A stretch of 64,000 bases of DNA from Niallia circulans NBRC 13626. GTDB taxonomy: Bacteria > Bacillota > Bacilli > Bacillales > Cytobacillaceae. Numbering within the stretch: position 1 is the first letter of the stretch; each line of letters starts with the position of its first letter. Below are positions 6,378 to 15,929 of the stretch, in pieces. Location of the stretch: positions 186,001 to 250,000 of the forward strand of contig NZ_BCVE01000007.1 of NCBI RefSeq assembly GCF_001591585.1, given 5' to 3'. The translations under genes were made by a program, and so were the position numbers. The notes under the pieces are model-generated. The model was not told the origin of the DNA and made no database searches. It was given only the letters and a program-made list of their open reading frames with translations.

Positions 6378-9128
6378 TTATTCGTTTTCCTGTAATAACA
6401 GCAATTCACTTTCTGTTATTAATACGTCTCTAGGCTTTGTTCCTCTAGCTTCTGATATAAATCCCTGCTTTTCCATCATATCAATTAATCTCGCTGCTCG
6501 ATTATATCCTATTTTGAATTTCCTTTGCAGACTAGATGTAGACGCTCCACCCTGTTCAATAATAAATTCACAAGCTTCGTAAAATAATTCATCTTCTTCT
6601 TCAGACATTTGAACTTTTTTTAACAGGTCTTCTTGTTCAAATAAATATTCTGGTTTTCTTTCTTTCCTAACATGTGCCACTACCTGATCAATTTCTTCAT
6701 CTGATACAAATGTACCTTGCAATCGAACGGGCTTTGATGTTCCATTTTCTAAAAATAGCATATCCCCTTTACCCAAAAGCTTCTCGGCACCACTAATATC
6801 GATGACGGTACGTGAATCAATTTGAGAGGAAACAGAAAACGCAATTCGTGTTGGAACATTTGCCTTAATTAATCCTGTAATAACATCAACTGATGGTCTT
6901 TGTGTAGCAATTAATAGGTGAATCCCGCACGCCCTTGCCTTTTGAGCTATTCTACTAATCGCTTCTTCTACATCCGCAGGTGCCATCATCATTAAATCTG
7001 CTAACTCATCAATTACGATCACTAAATATGGCAATTTCTCACTATACCTTTTATGCTCTTCTGCTAATTGATTATATTTTGTAATATCTCTAACACCAGC
7101 ATGTGCTAATAGCTCATATCTTCTTTCCATCTCTTCGACAGCCCATTTTAGTGCAGCAGTTGCCGTCTTTACATCTGTAATAACAGGACTTGCTAAATGG
7201 GGAACATAATTATATGGAGCTAATTCAACCATTTTAGGATCTACTAATAAGAGCTTCAATTCCTCTGGTTTTGCTTTGTATAGTAAGCTCACAAGCATTG
7301 TATTAATACACACACTTTTTCCAGATCCAGTCGCTCCAGCTATTAATCCATGTGGCATTTTGCGTAAATCTGTAACGATTGGTTTTCCTGAAATATCCAA
7401 TCCCATTGCTACCGTTAAGGGAGAGGCTGAACTTTTAAATTCTTCACTTTCCAAAATCTCTCTTATAAGTACAGGTCGACTTTTTTGGTTTGGGACTTCA
7501 ATTCCTACTGTATGCTTTCCAGGAATTGGCGCCTCAATTCTGATATCTTTTGCAGCCAAACTTAATTTTAAGTCATCAGAAAGATTGGTAATTTTGCTAA
7601 CCTTAACTCCTGGTTCTGGTTGTACCTCATAACGTGTTACAGAAGGTCCTTGTGTAACATTTACCACCTTTGCATGAACATTGAAATTGGTAAATGTATC
7701 GTTTAAGAGCATAGTCTGCTCTTCAATCCAACCATCCTTTTCTATTTGCAAAATGGGTGGATTCAATAAATTTTCTTCGGGAAAAACGTAATAAGGTAAG
7801 TCATTTTGTTCCTCATCTTCTTTTTCTATCATAGAGGGAACTACTACTTCTGCCTGCGACTGTGGCTTTGGCTCCTCACATATTTTTTTCTCGACTTGTT
7901 GATTTGCCAATCGTTTTCTGTCTTTATTCAGCATCAACACATTAAAAGGTAAAGGACCTTTACGAGAAATTGTCTTCTTCTCCTCTATTTTCGCCTGGGA
8001 GGCTTCTTCCTTTTTTTCTACTACTAATTCTTCATCATTTTCCTGATAAACTTCTTCTACTACTTCCGCTTCTTCAAACTTTAACAATGATTGATTATTA
8101 TCAAGTTCTTGGTCTTCTATTAAACTTTCTACCTGCTCATTTACTTCCTTTTCTGCTTCCCTGGCAAAAACGCTTAGAGAAGCAACATTCTCTATCTCTA
8201 ATGCACTATCAGCTCTAGAAGTTATTTCTTCAGCGAAATATTCCTCAGCTTTTATAGAAAAAGATGTATCTTGCTCCATTATCCTGTCCACTGTTACCGT
8301 TTCTTGCGCAACAGCTGTCTCAGCTTTATGCAGTTCAACTGTCTCCACATGAATTTCGCCATGTTGTTGTCCAGCTTCTTGCGTTTCTGCTGACTCTATG
8401 TTACGTTCCGCTTCTTGAAGTTCTGCTACTTCCACATTCTTTTCCGCTTCTTGTAGTTCAGATGATTCTACATTTCTTTCCTCTTCTTGCGGTTCTGCTG
8501 CTTCTACATTCCTCTCTGCTTTTTGTGATTCAGCTATCTCCACATTCTGTCGAACTTCTTGTGATTCAACCACCTCATCATTCATTCCAACAAATGTTAG
8601 TAGTTCTTCATTGCCTCTTGTTTTGTTCTGTTCTTTCTGGTTAATCCTCGCTTCTTTCGAAATTTCAACTTTTTTTTCTATTATTGGTCGTGATTCCGTA
8701 GTCCTTATCGCTTTCCTTTCTGGACGGTTATATCCATATATCGGAGAAACAACTTCTGTAGGTTTGAAAGGACGATTAGTACTATATGTATTCGATACTT
8801 TTTCTTCCTTCTGATCGCTTTTCGTCTGTTCTGCATATGGTCGTTTAAATGGTTGATCGTTTTCACGTCTATTCTCTTGGAAGGCTTGCCTAGGTTCCCT
8901 TCTTTTCCTTCTATCCATCTCTTTCTTATCATCTATCTCTTCATCAGGAATTAGTGGAAAGCGAAAGTTCCCTTTCGGATATTGATAAATAATCTTTGAA
9001 TCTATCTCTTTCTTCCATGCCGTAGACTCCATTTTCGGTTGCTGTTCTGCTTCAACCGATTCTTCAACTTGGTTCAGCTCCTCTTCTTCACTAGCAAACT
9101 GTTTAAATACTTTTTTGAACCAATTCAC
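6378..9128 (-). CDS. sftA: DNA translocase SftA (FtsK/SpoIIIE family)
   Basis: 916 residues, beginning with GTG. This is the soluble FtsK-type motor that clears DNA from the closing septum. No membrane helices are seen at the N-terminus, which separates it from SpoIIIE. Residues 1 to about 440 are a charged, Glu-rich linker containing 12-residue tandem repeats (188-253). The alpha/beta motor follows, with Walker A GATGSGKS at 598-605 and the Walker B segment LVIVIDELADLMM. The C-terminal winged-helix gamma domain (about 850-912, with YNRAARLIDMMEKQG) reads SRS/KOPS-like DNA. The ribosome site is weak (AAGAGTGAT). It is convergent with nothing and is followed by murC. Confidence 0.95.
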   Translation of the reverse strand: MNWFKKVFKQFASEEEELNQVEESVEAEQQPKMESTAWKKEIDSKIIYQYPKGNFRFPLIPDEEIDDKKEMDRRKRREPRQAFQENRRENDQPFKRPYAEQTKSDQKEEKVSNTYSTNRPFKPTEVVSPIYGYNRPERKAIRTTESRPIIEKKVEISKEARINQKEQNKTRGNEELLTFVGMNDEVVESQEVRQNVEIAESQKAERNVEAAEPQEEERNVESSELQEAEKNVEVAELQEAERNIESAETQEAGQQHGEIHVETVELHKAETAVAQETVTVDRIMEQDTSFSIKAEEYFAEEITSRADSALEIENVASLSVFAREAEKEVNEQVESLIEDQELDNNQSLLKFEEAEVVEEVYQENDEELVVEKKEEASQAKIEEKKTISRKGPLPFNVLMLNKDRKRLANQQVEKKICEEPKPQSQAEVVVPSMIEKEDEEQNDLPYYVFPEENLLNPPILQIEKDGWIEEQTMLLNDTFTNFNVHAKVVNVTQGPSVTRYEVQPEPGVKVSKITNLSDDLKLSLAAKDIRIEAPIPGKHTVGIEVPNQKSRPVLIREILESEEFKSSASPLTVAMGLDISGKPIVTDLRKMPHGLIAGATGSGKSVCINTMLVSLLYKAKPEELKLLLVDPKMVELAPYNYVPHLASPVITDVKTATAALKWAVEEMERRYELLAHAGVRDITKYNQLAEEHKRYSEKLPYLVIVIDELADLMMMAPADVEEAISRIAQKARACGIHLLIATQRPSVDVITGLIKANVPTRIAFSVSSQIDSRTVIDISGAEKLLGKGDMLFLENGTSKPVRLQGTFVSDEEIDQVVAHVRKERKPEYLFEQEDLLKKVQMSEEEDELFYEACEFIIEQGGASTSSLQRKFKIGYNRAARLIDMMEKQGFISEARGTKPRDVLITESELLLLQENE
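8370..8567 (-). repeat. 36-bp tandem repeats inside sftA
   Basis: Five to six degenerate 36-base units encode the 12-residue pattern N-V-E-x-A-E-x-Q-E-A-E-R in the SftA linker (residues about 188-253). They keep frame and charge, so the linker length may vary between strains. Confidence 0.8.
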
Positions 9129-9522
9129 ACGTAATCACTCTTTCTTTCCAATCTCATTACTATTTTAACAGTTATGTTCAGAATTTCGAGCACTATTTTT
9201 TAACAACTCTCCCTTTCCCTCTTTAGCAGAAGGTTAAACAAAGATAAATTCCCTCTTTGTTTTTTTAAATTGCCAACGCTCCAACAACTCTGGTTCTATA
9301 ACTAGATACATTTATATATAGCAATTAAAAAAGAGACACTTTTTGAAAGTTTGTATATCCTAATTGCCTCTTTCATTAAGTCTCTCTTTTTTTCAGGTTA
9401 AAACAGGGAACTTATAGAAACATTCTAGCTTTTCAATCTACATAATTGTTATTTTAGTATAAAAATATTTCAATTAGATGTCATTCAAAAGTAAATTATA
9501 AATCGATTTGATTACATTGTCC
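9129..9522. other. Intergenic region between ytpQ and sftA
   Basis: 394 bases without a supported gene. It holds the ytpQ terminator (9326-9393) and, at about 9236-9272, a small plus-strand hairpin AACAAAG/CTTTGTT followed by Ts that serves no gene I can see. No clear sftA promoter was found. Confidence 0.6.
9326..9393 (-). terminator. Terminator of ytpQ
   Basis: AAAGAGAGAC pairs with GTCTCTTTT across a loop of about 45 bases on the minus strand, followed by Ts. The reverse orientation could also terminate. Confidence 0.55.
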
Positions 9523-10332
9523 CTATTCTTTTCCTCTTTTTTTATTTTTACCTAAAATAAATATAGGCTCTAATTCGCCACCCTCATACAGGAAAGATAG
9601 TGCTGTAATTGGAACTCTTCCGCTCGCAAAGAAACTCATCGTCATTTGAGCGAGGATATCGTATCCTGTTTCATTCCGAATATCACCTATAATAAGTACA
9701 TCTTGATGAGGAACAGCTACCGTCATTGTGCCTTCACACTGATCATACATATCCTTTAAAAAGGCATCATTTAATATTCGACTTGCATCATAGCCATCAT
9801 TGCTGTTTATAAAATAAAAAACATTACCAGCAACACTATCTGCTTTTACATTTGTGGATAAAGATCTTACATTAAAAAGAGCCATTTCCTTAATCGAAGC
9901 GGAAGACCAATTTTCTTTTTCCATCAATCTCTCATCAATAAGACGATAGGTATTCCCCATATCCAAAGCATAATATACTCTGGTTTCTGCCGTATGCTCT
10001 TCTGTTATAAAGGGAATTTCCTCATTTGATTGTTGAGGAAAAGAAGTAGAACGAATCACAGGAAATATTTTTTTCTCTTTTCCTTCTATTTCTTCATCTT
10101 TTTCAATTGCTCCTAAGCCATGTTCAATATAATAAACAATCTCATCGACTGCTTTTTCTTTTTTTGTTTCCCATTTTGCAATTATTTCAGGCAAGGAAAC
10201 GGTAACTCCCTTTCCCGTTGCTTTACTTTCTATACGTACTTGATCTTTTTTACTATCAAATGTAAAAGTTCGATCCTCGTTACTTATTCGCTGCATGAGC
10301 ATATCCTTCATTTTTTTACTTGTCATTTTCAT
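9523..10332 (-). CDS. ytpQ: YtpQ, DUF1444 (UPF0354) protein
   Basis: 269 residues, matching the Bacillus YtpQ family along its whole length. It starts [12 protein letters not shown] and includes [31 protein letters not shown] and [13 protein letters not shown]. No catalytic motif, signal peptide or membrane helix is evident, so a cytoplasmic protein is likely, and the function is unknown. It lies between ytpP and sftA as in B. subtilis, but a 311-base region with a large hairpin separates it from ytpP, so co-transcription is uncertain. Confidence 0.9.
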   Translation of the reverse strand: MKMTSKKMKDMLMQRISNEDRTFTFDSKKDQVRIESKATGKGVTVSLPEIIAKWETKKEKAVDEIVYYIEHGLGAIEKDEEIEGKEKKIFPVIRSTSFPQQSNEEIPFITEEHTAETRVYYALDMGNTYRLIDERLMEKENWSSASIKEMALFNVRSLSTNVKADSVAGNVFYFINSNDGYDASRILNDAFLKDMYDQCEGTMTVAVPHQDVLIIGDIRNETGYDILAQMTMSFFASGRVPITALSFLYEGGELEPIFILGKNKKRGKE

Positions 10333-10436
10333 TCTTGTTTCACTTCCGTCCTCTTCAATTTCTTCCTATTTATTATACTCTAAATGAATCGATAATCATC
10401 TTTTTAATAGGCAGTTTTTCTTGTAATCAATGGAAA

Positions 10437-10511
10437 AAGGTTATCTCCACTTAAAATATAGCAGGGAACTACGTCCCTTTCCAAGCTACATTTTATATAG
10501 GAGACAACCTT
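10437..10511. repeat. Nested long hairpin between ytpP and ytpQ
   Basis: The outer arm AAGGTTaTCTCC pairs with GGAGAcAACCTT. The middle arm TTAAAATaTAGC pairs with GCTAcATTTTATA, and the inner arm AGGGA pairs with TCCCT. Nearly all of the 75 bases can pair. There is no T-run after it, so it is not a classic terminator. It could be a MITE-like unit or a leader structure. Confidence 0.65.
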
Positions 10512-10643
10512 CTATAAGATAAACGTTTATTTTTACATATTACAGCAAAATAAAGAAAAAAATTCTCTACTGACTAAATAAGCCTTGACTATCCTTACTT
10601 GTGTTGAGAATAGGATAAATCATTCTATCGCCTATTGTTTTCC

Positions 10644-10976
10644 CTATAAAGATTCAATGAACTTTTCAATTTCTTCCTGTGTTTTTCGATCCTTGCTTAC
10701 AAATCTGCCAAGTTCTTTCCCGCCCTCAAAAGCGATAAAGCTTGGAATACCAAATACATCTAGTTCTATACAAGTATCAATAAATTTATCGCGATCAACA
10801 TGTATAAATGTATATTGATCAAATTTCGCTTCTACTTCTGACATAAATGGTTCGATAAATCGACAGTCTCCACACCATTCTGCTGAAAAAAGAAATATAT
10901 GTTTCTCTGGACTATTTTTAAGCTCTGCAAATTCGTCTGCTGATTGTAAATGTTTCAATGTAAATGCCCCCTTCAT
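10644..10976 (-). CDS. ytpP: YtpP, thioredoxin-like protein
   Basis: 110 residues with a thioredoxin fold. The active site is WCGDC (residues 34-38), an unusual variant of WCGPC shared by the YtpP family, and the cis-proline motif FGIPSF is present. It is presumed to be a cytoplasmic disulfide reductase of low or unknown redox potential. The ATG at 10976 has AAAGGG eight bases upstream. An internal TTG (residue 7), itself preceded by AAGGGGG, would also give a normal-length protein and is hard to exclude. It is transcribed alone or with ytpQ. Confidence 0.9.
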   Translation of the reverse strand: MKGAFTLKHLQSADEFAELKNSPEKHIFLFSAEWCGDCRFIEPFMSEVEAKFDQYTFIHVDRDKFIDTCIELDVFGIPSFIAFEGGKELGRFVSKDRKTQEEIEKFIESL

Positions 10977-11115
10977 AATATGTACCCTTTCATAAATAGT
11001 ATCAGAATTATAGGTTCCTCACTACTAATATGCTTTCCTATTGCTACATTTTTATCACTTAATAGGAAAGCTTTTTCTATTTAAATTCAGCTAATTTCCA
11101 AAGTTCCTCTAGCTC

Positions 11116-11628
11116 TTATTTTCCTTGATATTCCAGTTGACCTAGAAGCAATTCAACAACATGTTCAAACATAGCAGTCCTATTAATTCTGCCGTTTGTG
11201 AATATTCCTATAGCACCTTCTGTTGAGCGAACATTTTCCTTTTGGGCATATTCATCCATAACCGGACCTAGTTCTCTTCCTGCAACTAGTTTTGTTTCAA
11301 TTTCCTTTGGTAGTGGAATTCTTGCTCCACTAGCTATATAGGTGGTTCCATCCCTCCCAACAAGCGCTCCCCAATTAGTTAAAAAGAGAATACCATTTGT
11401 TCGGTGGACGCCTCCTTCTAAGCCAATCCCTATCTCGCCGGCTCCTTCCTGCAATGCAGCCTTCGCTCGGTTAATGGCTCCTTTGATCGTTTCCTCATCT
11501 GAAAATGGCTGTTCGCTTACCCCAGAGCTCACATTAAATGTAGCAAACTCTATAGTCATATCTTTTTCTAAACAGTTTTTTACTGCTTTTACTTTTGCTT
11601 TATTATTGGTGCCAATACAAACTTTCAC
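11116..11628 (-). CDS. DUF84 / YjjX-type NTPase
   Basis: 170 residues. The N-terminal signature IGTNNKAKVKAV and the later GIGLEGGV belong to the DUF84 family related to ITPase/Maf. In E. coli YjjX hydrolyses inosine and xanthosine triphosphates and so cleans the nucleotide pool. The catalytic role here is inferred from the family. It sits between ytpP and ytoP with its own spacing, a single gene on the minus strand. The start ATG is at 11628 and the length is usual for the family. Confidence 0.85.
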   Translation of the reverse strand: MKVCIGTNNKAKVKAVKNCLEKDMTIEFATFNVSSGVSEQPFSDEETIKGAINRAKAALQEGAGEIGIGLEGGVHRTNGILFLTNWGALVGRDGTTYIASGARIPLPKEIETKLVAGRELGPVMDEYAQKENVRSTEGAIGIFTNGRINRTAMFEHVVELLLGQLEYQGK

Positions 11629-11664
11629 TTTGCTTCACTCCTAATATAATGACCAAACAGTTTA

Positions 11665-11713
11665 TAAAAAAGGTATCTCACATATACCAATCGTATTGGA
11701 GATACCTTTAATT
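11665..11713 (-). terminator. Terminator of ytoP
   Basis: On the minus strand AAAGGTATCTC pairs with GAGATACCTTT, then a T-run, 42 bases after the ytoP stop. Confidence 0.85.
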
Positions 11714-11754
11714 AAATTTTTTAAGATGAATTATCTATAAAATAGTTTTGTTTT

Positions 11755-12828
11755 TTATTGATTTGCACGTAGTGTTTCAATGGTTGTATGATCCGTCGTT
11801 TTTACTAATTTAGTTAACAGTTCTTTTGCAGCCGCATAATCATCGATGTGGATAATAGAAGCACTTGTATGAATATAACGTGAGCATATGCCAATAACAG
11901 CACTAGGTACACCATTATTTGAAATATGAACCTGTCCCGCATCCGTTCCGCCTGGTGAAATAAAGTACTGATAGGCAATATTATTAGATTCCGCTGTATC
12001 TAAAATAAATTCTCTCATCCCTTTATGCATAACCATCGTTGCATCATAAATGCGTAACAATGCTCCTTTTCCAAGCTGACCAAATTGGTTTTTATCACCT
12101 GATGCATCATTTGCAGGACTTGCGTCTAAAGCATAAAATACATCTGGCTTAATCATATTAGCTGCAGTTCTAGCTCCTCTAAGACCTACTTCCTCTTGCA
12201 CAGTAGCCCCAGAATATAAGATATTTGGAATCTCCTCTTCTTGAAGATTCTTTAACAATTCAATCGCTAAACCACAACCATAACGATTATCCCATGCTTT
12301 TGCCATAATTTTCTTTTCATTAGCCATTGGCGTAAATGGACAAATTGGCACAATCATTTGACCAGGCTTAATCCCAATTTTCAATGCATCTTCCTTATCA
12401 TCCGCTCCGATATCGATCAGCATATTTTTTATATCCATTGGTTTACTTCTTAAGGCTTCGTCCAATAGATGTGGAGGAATCGAACCGATTACCCCAATAA
12501 CAGGTCCTTTATTAGTTATAATCTGTACTCTTTGTGCTAAAAGGACTTGACTCCACCAGCCACCGATAGGCTGAAAACGAATCATTCCGTTATCCGTGAT
12601 TGCTGTAACCATAAAACCAACCTCATCCATATGTCCGGCAACCATAACTGTTGGTCCATTTTCCGTTCCTCTTTTTACCCCAAAGATACTGCCAAGGTTA
12701 TCTTGCACGATTTCATTTGTATAAAGACTTAATTGTTCTTTCATAAATTTTCGAACTTGATGTTCATTTCCAGCTACTCCCGGAAGTTCCGTTAATGTTC
12801 GGAACATATCTAATGTTTGTTGTTCCAT
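11755..12828 (-). CDS. ytoP: YtoP, M42 family metallo-aminopeptidase
   Basis: 357 residues of the M42 family of glutamyl-aminopeptidase or endoglucanase-M type. It keeps the two-metal site: His66 and Asp68 in AGHMDEVG, Asp in AWDNRYG, the Glu pair in VQEEVG, Asp in [12 protein letters not shown], and the final His in RYIHTS. These enzymes act as large cytoplasmic oligomers that trim peptides. Length is normal. It is a single gene with a terminator behind; the divergent ytzB lies 258 bases away. Confidence 0.93.
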   Translation of the reverse strand: MEQQTLDMFRTLTELPGVAGNEHQVRKFMKEQLSLYTNEIVQDNLGSIFGVKRGTENGPTVMVAGHMDEVGFMVTAITDNGMIRFQPIGGWWSQVLLAQRVQIITNKGPVIGVIGSIPPHLLDEALRSKPMDIKNMLIDIGADDKEDALKIGIKPGQMIVPICPFTPMANEKKIMAKAWDNRYGCGLAIELLKNLQEEEIPNILYSGATVQEEVGLRGARTAANMIKPDVFYALDASPANDASGDKNQFGQLGKGALLRIYDATMVMHKGMREFILDTAESNNIAYQYFISPGGTDAGQVHISNNGVPSAVIGICSRYIHTSASIIHIDDYAAAKELLTKLVKTTDHTTIETLRANQ

Positions 12829-13086
12829 TCTAGTTAAACCCCTTTAATAACTATGTATTTTAATAATATATTTATTGTACCGAAATATCTAACTGCATAC
12901 CACTACTTTCCTCTACCCAATTAGAAATTATCCAATTTAAAACTTAGAACCAGTTTTCAGGAAGAAGTCGGCTAATCATTTCTTCTATGATATAAATTAG
13001 TTATAATAACAATATCTACTTTTTTGTAGTTTGAAGTACTTAGCCTAATACAAGAAAATACGACACAAAAAATAAGGAGTTCTATT

Positions 13087-13401
13087 ATGAATTGGAAACA
13101 TATCATAGGCGGTGTTGTGGCAGGACTAGCCGCAAGCTATATCGTAAAAGAAGTCATTGCTAAAAATAGTAGTCTTTCGGGTGACCAGGTCTTATCTTTA
13201 GCTAAAACAGCTTTTAAAGAAAAGGGACCGATTAATGGATCTTGGATAAATATGGAGAAAGAAATACTTCATACGCGCGAATCTTCCCTTACTGTTTATA
13301 GAGGTGGTATCACGCGCTTGAATGGTGATACCCAAGAAGTATATGAATTCATTTCAGATAGTGAGACAGGCAGAATTCTTGATGTTAATCAATTATCTTA
13401 A
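13087..13401 (+). CDS. ytzB: YtzB, PepSY-domain small protein
   Basis: 104 residues. The N-terminal segment IIGGVVAGLAASYIV (residues about 6-20) is a likely membrane anchor or uncleaved signal. It is followed by one PepSY-like domain with paired strands (ESSLTVYRGGITR, YEFISDSETGRILDV). PepSY domains are thought to bind or restrain proteases at the cell surface; no direct function is known for YtzB. AAGGAG lies seven bases before ATG. It is monocistronic and shares a terminator hairpin with trmB. Confidence 0.85.
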   Translation: MNWKHIIGGVVAGLAASYIVKEVIAKNSSLSGDQVLSLAKTAFKEKGPINGSWINMEKEILHTRESSLTVYRGGITRLNGDTQEVYEFISDSETGRILDVNQLS

Positions 13402-13440
13402 CTTTTATTTTAGCGATAATAAGTGGCTTTTAACAAATAT

Positions 13441-13495
13441 AAAACCCAACCAACGATACGAAATGTTTTTGGAATTCCGCATCATTGGTTGGGTA
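13441..13495. terminator. Convergent terminator of ytzB and trmB (3'-hairpin family member A)
   Basis: CCCAACCAACGATACG pairs with CGCATCATTGGTTGGG. The T-run is on the minus side (GGGTTTTAT), so it best serves trmB. It resembles the hairpins at 51693-51752 and 62730-62787. Confidence 0.75.
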
Positions 13496-13535
13496 TATCT
13501 CGGCTGGAAAGCTTACTCTCCAACCTCTTTTCCCC

Positions 13536-14174
13536 TTATTTAAATTGCACTTCACAACGATAAATTCTATTGCCTCTATTGGAAAATTTCTCTTCATATT
13601 CAGTCATGATATTGCCCTCATAATCGCTGTTATGCAAATCAAGGCTTACATATTTTAAAAGCATTCCATATTCAGAAAAACTCTTAAGAGAGTATTCAAA
13701 CAGCCCTTGGTTATCTGTTTTAAAATGCACTTCTCCTTTATCAATTAGGACTGATTGATAAGAATCCAAGAACGTTTTATACGTTAGTCTCCGTTTTTCG
13801 TGTCTTGTTTTTGGCCAAGGATCTGAAAAATTCAAATAAACTCGGGCAATTTCTCCTTTTTCAAAATAATCCTTAAGCTTTTCTGCATTTATATTCATTA
13901 ACTTCAAGTTTGGTACTTCTGCTTCAATTAATCGATCTAACGCAGAAACTATGACACTTTCCTGAAGTTCTACGCCGATATAATTAATGGAAGGATTTGC
14001 TTTTGCCATTTCTGTGATAAATCTACCTTTTCCAGTTCCAATCTCAATATGGATCGGCCCTTTTTGACTAAATGCCTGATCCCATTTACCTTTCCAATCT
14101 TCCGGGGTTTGGATAACATATTGCGGATATGCGCTTAATTTATCTTTCGCCCATGGTTTATGTCTTAATCGCAT
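13536..14174 (-). CDS. trmB: tRNA (guanine-N7-)-methyltransferase TrmB
   Basis: 212 residues. It uses SAM to methylate G46 in the tRNA variable loop. The SAM-binding motif [10 protein letters not shown] and the family signature [15 protein letters not shown] are complete, and the C-terminal [10 protein letters not shown] segment is present. The start has AAGGAGTG before ATG. Position between ytzB and ytzH matches the B. subtilis ytmQ locus. Nothing is truncated. Confidence 0.95.
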   Translation of the reverse strand: MRLRHKPWAKDKLSAYPQYVIQTPEDWKGKWDQAFSQKGPIHIEIGTGKGRFITEMAKANPSINYIGVELQESVIVSALDRLIEAEVPNLKLMNINAEKLKDYFEKGEIARVYLNFSDPWPKTRHEKRRLTYKTFLDSYQSVLIDKGEVHFKTDNQGLFEYSLKSFSEYGMLLKYVSLDLHNSDYEGNIMTEYEEKFSNRGNRIYRCEVQFK

Positions 14175-14301
14175 GTGGACACTCCTTATTAATAACTATC
14201 GTTTCAAACAATATCATGCATTATACATCGATGCAATACTCTTTTCTTGGCAATTGATTATTTTTGAAGGATAAATTTACATTAGGAACATTTGAATAAA
14301 G

Positions 14302-14336
14302 AAAAAAAGAATTCACAACCTATAAGTGAATTCCTT
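14302..14336 (-). terminator. Minus-strand terminator upstream of ytzH
   Basis: On the minus strand GAATTCAC pairs with GTGAATTC, followed by seven Ts. No minus-strand gene ends just before it. It would stop a transcript coming from ytmP through ytzH in antisense direction. Confidence 0.7.
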
Positions 14337-14403
14337 AACTGGTATTTGAAAAGAATGATTTTACTCTTTTCATACTAGAACCTATAGAAAGGGTGTTCTA
14401 AGT

Positions 14404-14682
14404 ATGCCTATAAACCACGAGCATCAATTAGCATTATTAGCCGATATTCTTAGTAATCAACAAACAGACTGCTGTGGATCTGTAGCGGAATGCGAGCAGA
14501 TCGAGAGATTGATTACTTCTTTAAGAACCAATGATCAAATTGATCAAAATATCCTTCCGATTTTAGAGGAAGTACATCTTTACAGCAAGCAAGGTGTCAA
14601 TGCCTCCAATTTAGACAATCATATTCATTCACACCAAGACCAATTATCGCAATGGGTAGATGGAATTAACAATTTATCTTAA
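14404..14682 (+). CDS. ytzH: YtzH-like protein
   Basis: 92 residues, matching the small Bacillus YtzH family (MPINHEHQLALLADILSNQQ start, then a helical, polar C-terminus). It is cytoplasmic by composition, with a CC pair near residue 23, and its function is unknown. AAAGGGTG lies about seven bases before ATG. It is convergent with ytmP, whose coding end carries the ytzH terminator. Confidence 0.85.
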   Translation: MPINHEHQLALLADILSNQQTDCCGSVAECEQIERLITSLRTNDQIDQNILPILEEVHLYSKQGVNASNLDNHIHSHQDQLSQWVDGINNLS

Positions 14683-14692
14683 AAAGGTAAAT

Positions 14693-14758
14693 GGCCGATT
14701 AATCAATGTCATGTAAAAATTGCATCCATTTTTGCATTTCGCTATATCGGCCTTTTTT
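14693..14758 (+). terminator. Terminator of ytzH, inside the ytmP 3' end
   Basis: GGCCGAT pairs with ATCGGCC across about 46 bases, then six Ts. The right arm and T-run lie within ytmP coding sequence. The same stem on the minus strand has only a weak T-run. Confidence 0.7.
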
Positions 14759-15472
14759 CTTATACCAACGTATGGAATTAATCGTTTGAGCAATAACATA
14801 CCATTTCATTCTTAAGGATAAATGATCGGTTAGTTCATACCCGTAAGTATGTAACCAATTTTTCCAATCTTCTTTTGGAATATACCAATAAAGTAACATG
14901 CCTAAATCAATTGCTGGATCTGCAATCATTGCACCATCCCAGTCAATTAAATACAACTGGTTGTCTTCAGAAAGCAGCCAGTTGTTATGATTTACATCAC
15001 AATGACAAACGACATGCTCTGTTGTTTTGATAAATGGAAGATTCTCCTCTAAAAATTGGATATAACGAGTGATATCTTCGTTATCTTTTAATTCATCGTC
15101 TATTTCTGCTTTTATGACTGACAAAATCATTTCAGGATGAAAAGATGTTTTACCTAGTCTTTTGAGCATCTCTAATAAAGGCTTAGAGGTATGAATTTTT
15201 TTGAGTAACATGGTTACTCTTTCATCCGTCATATCCGAATGACCAAATTCTCTACCAATCAGCCATTGCTGGGCAGTAAAAACATCTCCGTTTTCAAATC
15301 TTTTTGTCCAAACAAGTTTTGGGACAATTCCTTCTGCTGACAGCACAGCTAAAAATGGAGACGAATTTCGTTTTAAAAAAAGCTTCTGTCCATTATTTTG
15401 TGCAAAAAAGGCTTCGCCTGTTTCTCCACCTGCAGGAGTTATTTCCCAATCTTGCCCTAATAAATGTTCCAA
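14699..15472 (-). CDS. ytmP: YtmP, APH-like phosphotransferase
   Basis: 257 residues of the choline/aminoglycoside kinase fold. The catalytic loop HCDVNHNNWL and the metal-binding LIDWDGAM are intact. N-terminal GEAFFAQNNGQKLFLKRN supplies the ATP-binding lysine. The natural substrate is not known; resistance should not be assumed. The start is TTG with AGGTGA about six bases upstream, and family members begin MEHLLG. Its last 60 bases overlap the ytzH terminator. Confidence 0.88.
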   Translation of the reverse strand: MEHLLGQDWEITPAGGETGEAFFAQNNGQKLFLKRNSSPFLAVLSAEGIVPKLVWTKRFENGDVFTAQQWLIGREFGHSDMTDERVTMLLKKIHTSKPLLEMLKRLGKTSFHPEMILSVIKAEIDDELKDNEDITRYIQFLEENLPFIKTTEHVVCHCDVNHNNWLLSEDNQLYLIDWDGAMIADPAIDLGMLLYWYIPKEDWKNWLHTYGYELTDHLSLRMKWYVIAQTINSIRWYKKKGRYSEMQKWMQFLHDID

Positions 15473-15929
15473 AATTGTTCACCTACTATATATTATGCTC
15501 CAAAAAAAAGATGAGAAATTCCTGTTTGAGTCTTTTTTGTCCTAAATTTGTAGGAAGAACAAACAAAAATGGTTATTAGCTATTCATCAATTATAGTAAA
15601 TTATACTCATCGTACAGCTATCAATCTTTAACTAGCACATATGTGCCTAAAATTTAATGAGATAAAAAAGAAAAAGGACATAGTATCCATACAATTATAC
15701 TATGTATCCAATATTTCCAATCATTTTATATTAAATTTTACTTAAATACTTATTTTTAATTGAAAGTTTCTCATTTAAATATTATCTCTTATTTCATTTT
15801 TTAGTCAAGTGAATCTCCAGTTAAAATAAATATTTCTATTAAAAAAATATCGGATTCTCCTATTAAGAACATCTCTTGTTAAATTCCCACTATTCAAGCA
15901 ATAGATAATCTCACTTGCCAAATAGCATA
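15473..15929. other. Intergenic region between amyX and ytmP
   Basis: 457 AT-rich bases without a supported gene. It holds the amyX terminator at 15666-15709 and otherwise shows no conserved structure. Confidence 0.55.
15666..15709 (-). terminator. Terminator downstream of amyX
   Basis: On the minus strand GGATACATAGTAT pairs with ATACTATGTCC, followed by TTTTTCTTTTTT. It is about 220 bases after the amyX stop. A perfect 12-bp hairpin (CTTGCCAAATAG) also overlaps the amyX stop codon at 15914-15941, without a T-run. Confidence 0.7.

Noticed and set aside
8370-8567. Tandem repeats considered as a CRISPR array
   Set aside because: Units are contiguous with no unique spacers and encode protein in frame.
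7970-8644. Long leucine-rich plus-strand frames opposite sftA
   Set aside because: They are the antisense of the Glu-rich tandem repeats (GAA/GAG read as TTC/CTC) and have no ribosome site.
14699-15472. YtmP considered as an antibiotic resistance kinase
   Set aside because: It is a conserved core gene of Bacillus with no resistance-gene context.
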